Part shown: positions 5,846 to 9,241 of the stretch, one piece after another | Numbering within the stretch: position 1 is the stretch's first letter | Layout: every line of letters starts with the position of its first letter | DNA from: Pseudomonadota bacterium | Lineage (GTDB): Bacteria; Pseudomonadota; Alphaproteobacteria; Rhizobiales; Hyphomicrobiaceae | NCBI GenBank assembly: GCA_023416575.1 | Contig: JAEZHL010000365.1 | Span: forward strand, 1 to 9,241 | Length of the DNA: 9,241 bases | Direction of reading: 5' to 3' | Made by a program: the position numbers and the translations under genes | The notes under the pieces: generated by a model | Databases searched by the model: none | Told to the model about the DNA's origin: nothing | What the model saw: the letters and a program-made list of their open reading frames with translations, nothing else

Positions 5846-6778
5846 CTAGCTTTCGTGGGCGCCGTCGTCGGTCGTTTCGCCGGCCTCGGGGAGGTCGAGC
5901 TCCCCCTGCTCTTCCTCATCGTCTCCGCTGTCGAGCGGAAGCTCGTCCGGCAGCAGCGCCGCTACGTCGGTCGGCTCGGGAATCTTGAAATCGGGCGGCA
6001 GGCTCGAATCCAGCAAGCCGGCCCCCTTGAGCTCGGCAAGCCCCGGCAGATCCTTGATGCTGTCCATACCGAAATGGATGAGGAATGCATCGGTGGTGCC
6101 GTAGGTGATGGGTTTGCCTGGCGCCCGCCGGCGGCCGCGAGGCCGGATCCAGCCGGTCTCGAGCAGCACGTCGATGGTCCCCTTGGAGGTCGTCACCCCG
6201 CGCACCTCCTCGATTTCGGCACGGGTCACGGGCTGGTGATAGGCGATGATCGACAGGGTTTCGAGAGCAGCCTTAGAAAGCCGCCGCTCGTCAGAGGCGT
6301 GTTGCTCCAGGAGGTATCCGAGATCGGGGGCGGTGCGGAAGGCCCACTTGCCAGCCACTTTGACCAGATTGATCCCGCGGCTGGCGTAGAAGCCCTTCAG
6401 CTCCTCGAGCAGCGCCGGGAGCGCTTCACCAAGGCCGAGGCGCTCGGCCAGCCGGCGCTCGTCGAGCGGCTCGGCAGCGGCGAACAGCAGCGCCTCCAGC
6501 ATGCGCAGCTTCTCCCGGCGGTCGGCCGACGGCAGAGCCGCGATGTTCGCCGGGAGCCCGTGCTGCGGCGCTGGTGCGCGCGGCTCGCCGACGCCGCTGG
6601 TTTCGGGCGCAGACCCACGCTCGTCGCCGCCGCCCTTGGGGCTGGCCCGATCTGATCGGCTGTTTCTGTGCTCGGAACCCTGAACCACTGAGAGCCTCGG
6701 CGGTGCCATCGGTTTCTGGTCCTTCGCCCGCGGGTTTCTTCCACTCACACGCGCACTGTCCGATCTCGCCTCACTCAC
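5846..6778 (-). CDS. scpB: Segregation and condensation protein B (SMC-ScpAB complex)
   Basis: ScpB is a dimeric winged-helix protein that binds the kleisin ScpA in the bacterial condensin, which organises and separates chromosomes. The 310-residue product has its conserved core from about residue 90 (KLRMLEALLFAAAEPL) to 255. This includes LSKAALETLSIIAYHQPVTRAEIEEVRGV (167-195) and the glycine-rich RGRRRAPGKPITYGTTDAFLIHFGM stretch (214-238). The ends are unusual: about 85 residues of basic, Pro/Ser/Gly-rich sequence before the core and a strongly acidic tail (about 270-310). The GTG start at 6778 overlaps the scpA stop as GTGA, suggesting coupled translation. An ATG at 6709, with AAGGA 10 nt upstream, is a real alternative and would give 287 residues. 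The gene ends tail-to-tail with the AhpD-like gene, 62 nt apart. Confidence 0.95.
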   Translation of the reverse strand: MSEARSDSARVSGRNPRAKDQKPMAPPRLSVVQGSEHRNSRSDRASPKGGGDERGSAPETSGVGEPRAPAPQHGLPANIAALPSADRREKLRMLEALLFAAAEPLDERRLAERLGLGEALPALLEELKGFYASRGINLVKVAGKWAFRTAPDLGYLLEQHASDERRLSKAALETLSIIAYHQPVTRAEIEEVRGVTTSKGTIDVLLETGWIRPRGRRRAPGKPITYGTTDAFLIHFGMDSIKDLPGLAELKGAGLLDSSLPPDFKIPEPTDVAALLPDELPLDSGDDEEEQGELDLPEAGETTDDGAHES

Positions 6779-7611
6779 CCGGCCTGCTGTCGCTCGGAAT
6801 TCTCGTCCCGCTTGCGCATGTAAATGGGCGCGAACGGCGCATCCTGCCGGATCTCGACGAGGCCTTCGCGCGCCATCTCGAGCGTGGCGCCGAACGAACT
6901 CGCCAACACCGTCCGGCCGGCCTCCGGGGCTGGCAGATAGCGGCCGAGGAAAAGATCGAGCTGCATCCAGCTTCCGAAGTTCTCGCCGACCAGCCTCTCG
7001 AGCCGTTTCCGCGCGTCCTTGATCGACCAGACCGTGCGCGCCTTGACGACGTGGACGCGCTTGACCGTCCGGCTGCGCCGCTCCGCGTACGCCTTGAGAA
7101 GATCGTAGATCTGCGCCGTGTAGATCGTCTCGCGCACCGTGCGCGTCCCCTCCGGCATGCCGCGGGCGAACACCTCCTGACCGAGGCGGGCGCGGGTCAT
7201 CAGCTTCGCCGCCGCCTCGCGCATTGCCTCGAGCCGCATGAGGCGGAAAGCGAGCCGTTGCGCCAGCTCATCGCCGCTCGGCTCGTCCGCGCTCTTGGCC
7301 TCGCGCGGCAGCAGCATGCGCGACTTCAGGTAGGCGAGCCAGGCCGCCATGACGAGGTAGTCGGCAGCAAGCTCGAGCCGCAGCCGGCCCGCCTCGCTGA
7401 TGAAGGTCAGATACTGCTCGGCGAGCGCGAGAATGGAGATGCGCGACAGGTCGACCTTCTGCAGTCGCGCCAGCGCCAGGAGGAGATCGAGCGGCCCCTC
7501 GAAGCCATCGACGTCGACGACGAGGGCATCTTGCGGCAACGGCGCCTCGTCGGGGCTCGGCATCTGCCAGGCCTCGGCGCTCGTCCCCTCAGTCGTCCGG
7601 TCTACATCCAT
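6775..7611 (-). CDS. scpA: Segregation and condensation protein A (kleisin)
   Basis: ScpA is the kleisin that bridges the two head domains of the SMC dimer and carries ScpB. The 278-residue product shows the family's N-terminal SMC-binding part, FEGPLDLLLALARLQKVDL (37-55), then AADYLVMAAWLAYLKSRMLLP (82-102). A central region made for ScpB contact follows, and the C-terminal winged helix includes TLEMAREGLVEI near 243-254. The first 30 or so residues are a variable extension. The ATG at 7611 has AGGCGAA about 8 nt upstream. It overlaps scpB by 4 nt and lies 108 nt downstream of nagZ on the same strand. That 108-nt gap has no clear hairpin or promoter, so cotranscription with nagZ is plausible. 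Confidence 0.96.
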   Translation of the reverse strand: MDVDRTTEGTSAEAWQMPSPDEAPLPQDALVVDVDGFEGPLDLLLALARLQKVDLSRISILALAEQYLTFISEAGRLRLELAADYLVMAAWLAYLKSRMLLPREAKSADEPSGDELAQRLAFRLMRLEAMREAAAKLMTRARLGQEVFARGMPEGTRTVRETIYTAQIYDLLKAYAERRSRTVKRVHVVKARTVWSIKDARKRLERLVGENFGSWMQLDLFLGRYLPAPEAGRTVLASSFGATLEMAREGLVEIRQDAPFAPIYMRKRDENSERQQAG

Positions 7612-7719
7612 TCGGCATTTCGCCTAGAATCTCAATGAAATTGCCGGCCCGGTGATGCCACGTCAGCCGATCGCACTCCAGCGCACCGCAGTGGAAAAGC
7701 TGTTGAAGAGTACACTGAT

Positions 7720-8733
7720 TCACACAGTCGCCATCAATGCGCGGTCGAGCGCTGCCTCGGCCTCCGCCACATCGAACGGCTCATCTCGCGGCAATACCGC
7801 GAGGCAACGCTCAAACCGGCTGAGCGGTTGCCCAGTGAGCGGCGGCACGCCAGAGGCAACTTCCTCCATCTCCGCAAGGGAGCCGTTGCAGTGCAGGGCG
7901 ACATCGCTGCCGGCCCGGATCACAGCCTCGGCGCGCGCCCGCATGGTGCCGGACAGCGCCTTCATGGAGAGATCGTCGCTCATGAGCAGGCCGTCGAAGC
8001 CGATCTCACCGCGCATGACATTGCGCGTCACGATCTCCGACGTGCTCGCCGGCGCGTCCGGGTCGACGGCAGTGAACACGACATGCGCGGTCATCGCCGC
8101 CGGCAGGTCCTTGAGGGCGTGGAAAGGTGCGAAATCGGTGGCGGAGAGCTCCGCCCACGAGGCCGTCACGACGGGCAGCTCGAGGTGGCTGTCGGCCCGC
8201 GCGCGGCCGTGACCCGGCATGTGCTTCATAACGGGAACGACGCCGCCGGCCATATGCCCTTCCGCCACCGCTCGCCCGAGCCGCGCCACCGCCTCGGGCG
8301 TCGTGCCGTAGGCCCGATCGCCGATGATCTCGTGCGAGTCCGGAGCCGGAATGTCGAGCACCGGCACGCAATTGGTGTTGATGCCGAGCCCCTTCAGATC
8401 CGCCGCCGTCAGGCGCGCGACTTGGCGGGCGGTCTCTTCCGCCAGCGCAAAGCTCGTCTCGGACAGGAGCGCATAGGCGCGCCCTGATGGCAGCGCCCGC
8501 CATTGCGGCGGCATCAGGCGGCGCACCCTGCCGCCTTCCTGGTCGATGAGAACGAGGACGTCCTCCGTGCCGATCGCGGACTTGGCGTCGAGGAGAAGTC
8601 TCCGGATCTGGTCGGGAGATCCGCAATTGCGTGCGAACAGGATCAGCCCGCACGGCTGGACGTCAGCGAGGAAGCGGGCCTCGTCCGGCGTCAGTTCGGT
8701 TCCGGCGAGGCCGGTGATGAGCGAAGCGCGCAT
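7720..8733 (-). CDS. nagZ: Beta-N-acetylhexosaminidase NagZ (glycoside hydrolase family 3)
   Basis: NagZ is a cytoplasmic enzyme that removes N-acetylglucosamine from GlcNAc-anhydromuropeptides during peptidoglycan recycling. In many Gram-negatives its products feed AmpR-controlled beta-lactamase induction. The 337-residue protein has normal family length. IDQEGGRVRR (63-72) and KHMPGHG (170-176) are GH3/NagZ hallmarks, and ADSHLELP (180-187) supplies the Asp181-His183 acid/base dyad. MSDDLSMKAL (251-260) contains the nucleophile Asp. The common KHFPGHG is KHMPGHG here, a mild change. The ATG at 8733 lacks a strong Shine-Dalgarno. The gene sits between a SPOR-domain gene (130 nt upstream) and scpA (108 nt downstream), the usual alphaproteobacterial position. 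No ampC or ampR is in the window. Confidence 0.96.
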   Translation of the reverse strand: MRASLITGLAGTELTPDEARFLADVQPCGLILFARNCGSPDQIRRLLLDAKSAIGTEDVLVLIDQEGGRVRRLMPPQWRALPSGRAYALLSETSFALAEETARQVARLTAADLKGLGINTNCVPVLDIPAPDSHEIIGDRAYGTTPEAVARLGRAVAEGHMAGGVVPVMKHMPGHGRARADSHLELPVVTASWAELSATDFAPFHALKDLPAAMTAHVVFTAVDPDAPASTSEIVTRNVMRGEIGFDGLLMSDDLSMKALSGTMRARAEAVIRAGSDVALHCNGSLAEMEEVASGVPPLTGQPLSRFERCLAVLPRDEPFDVAEAEAALDRALMATV

Positions 8734-8863
8734 GTCGTCAGGCTATACCCATCGACGGCACCGATGCGGCGGGACACGTTGACGCTTCGAGCCGAGGTGC
8801 GGCCGACAAGCCGCCGCTCCGCGCTGCCCGCGCCTCCCCAATGGGTACTTTCGCCCGGCGACC

Positions 8864-9241
8864 TCAGTAGGCCGTGACCCAGCAGCCCTGGAACCCAGCC
8901 GACTTGAGTTGGCCGCAGAGGTCGGCCGCGGCTTCACGCGAACTCGGCGGTCCGACGACGACGCGGTACATGGTGCTGAGACCACGCGCGCTGAGGTCGG
9001 CTTCGAGGACGTCCGGAATCTTGTTCTGCAGCACGTCGATGTACTTCTGCTGCAGGTCCGCGAACGTCTTCAGCGCATCGATCCGGCTCTTCTGCGAGGC
9101 CAGCACCGCAACGTAGCCGCCCACGCCCGACCTGCCTGTCGGCGCCGGGATCGGGGGTGCGGCGGCCTGCTGCTGCCTCGCGGGCGGCTGGCGCACGACG
9201 GCGGGCCGCTCCGGCGCTGCGGGGGGCATCGGCTGCAGGGC
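8864..9241 (-). CDS. SPOR-domain protein (C-terminal part, cut by window edge)
   Basis: The frame is open to the right edge, so only the last 125 residues are visible and the true start lies outside. The visible N-terminal portion is Pro/Ala/Gln-rich linker. The last 85 or so residues form a SPOR domain: it opens GGYVAVLASQ, passes through a DVLEADLSARGLSTMYRVVVGP strand-helix stretch, and ends in LKSAGFQGCWVTAY. SPOR domains bind denuded peptidoglycan glycans in the periplasm, typically at division sites, so the full protein is probably membrane-anchored by a segment beyond the window. An in-frame ATG at 9229 lies within the linker and is unlikely to be the start. Its place just ahead of nagZ matches the usual alphaproteobacterial order. 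Confidence 0.9.
   Translation of the reverse strand, partial: ALQPMPPAAPERPAVVRQPPARQQQAAAPPIPAPTGRSGVGGYVAVLASQKSRIDALKTFADLQQKYIDVLQNKIPDVLEADLSARGLSTMYRVVVGPPSSREAAADLCGQLKSAGFQGCWVTAY

Noticed and set aside
6574..7638. 354-codon plus-strand frame opposite scpA and scpB
   Set aside because: ScpA and ScpB are certain. The long antisense frame reflects high GC with few stop codons.
8734..8863. Promoter or terminator between the SPOR gene and nagZ
   Set aside because: A TATAGC lies just before nagZ, but there is no matching -35 at proper spacing. The GC-rich 5-bp stem nearby has no T-tract.

Overview
The window is a stretch of high-GC chromosome, most likely from an alphaproteobacterium of the Hyphomicrobiales (Rhizobiales) type. 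The basis is gene order plus protein character. Read on the minus strand, the order is SPOR-domain protein, nagZ, scpA, scpB, (inserted block), tatA, tatB, tatC, serS, surE. From general knowledge this is the usual alphaproteobacterial arrangement around segregation/condensation and Tat genes. I cannot name a genus from the sequence alone.

Layout, right to left in the direction of transcription of the main cluster: the C-terminal end of a SPOR-domain protein (cut by the right edge); NagZ, a peptidoglycan-recycling beta-N-acetylglucosaminidase; ScpA and ScpB, the kleisin and winged-helix partners of the SMC condensin, whose genes overlap by 4 nt; then a break. The break (about 3300-5845) holds a lone FbpC/PotA-type ABC ATPase on the minus strand and, divergent from it, a two-gene plus-strand unit: an exported cupin and a carboxymuconolactone decarboxylase/AhpD-like protein. 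After it the minus-strand cluster resumes with tatA-tatB-tatC (twin-arginine translocase), serS (seryl-tRNA synthetase) and the start of surE (5'-nucleotidase, cut by the left edge).

Most of the window is housekeeping: cell-wall turnover, chromosome segregation, export of folded proteins, translation and nucleotide salvage or stress survival. The accessory part is the block between scpB and tatA. The 293-nt divergent spacer inside it carries a decayed, protein-like minus-strand stretch and a perfect 6-bp inverted repeat just upstream of the cupin gene. I see no RNA genes, CRISPR arrays, insertion sequences, transposases or phage genes. I do not find a convincing new multi-gene system; the cupin/AhpD-like pair, the orphan ATPase and the remnant are the parts most worth a second look. 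All intergenic gaps are under 300 nt.
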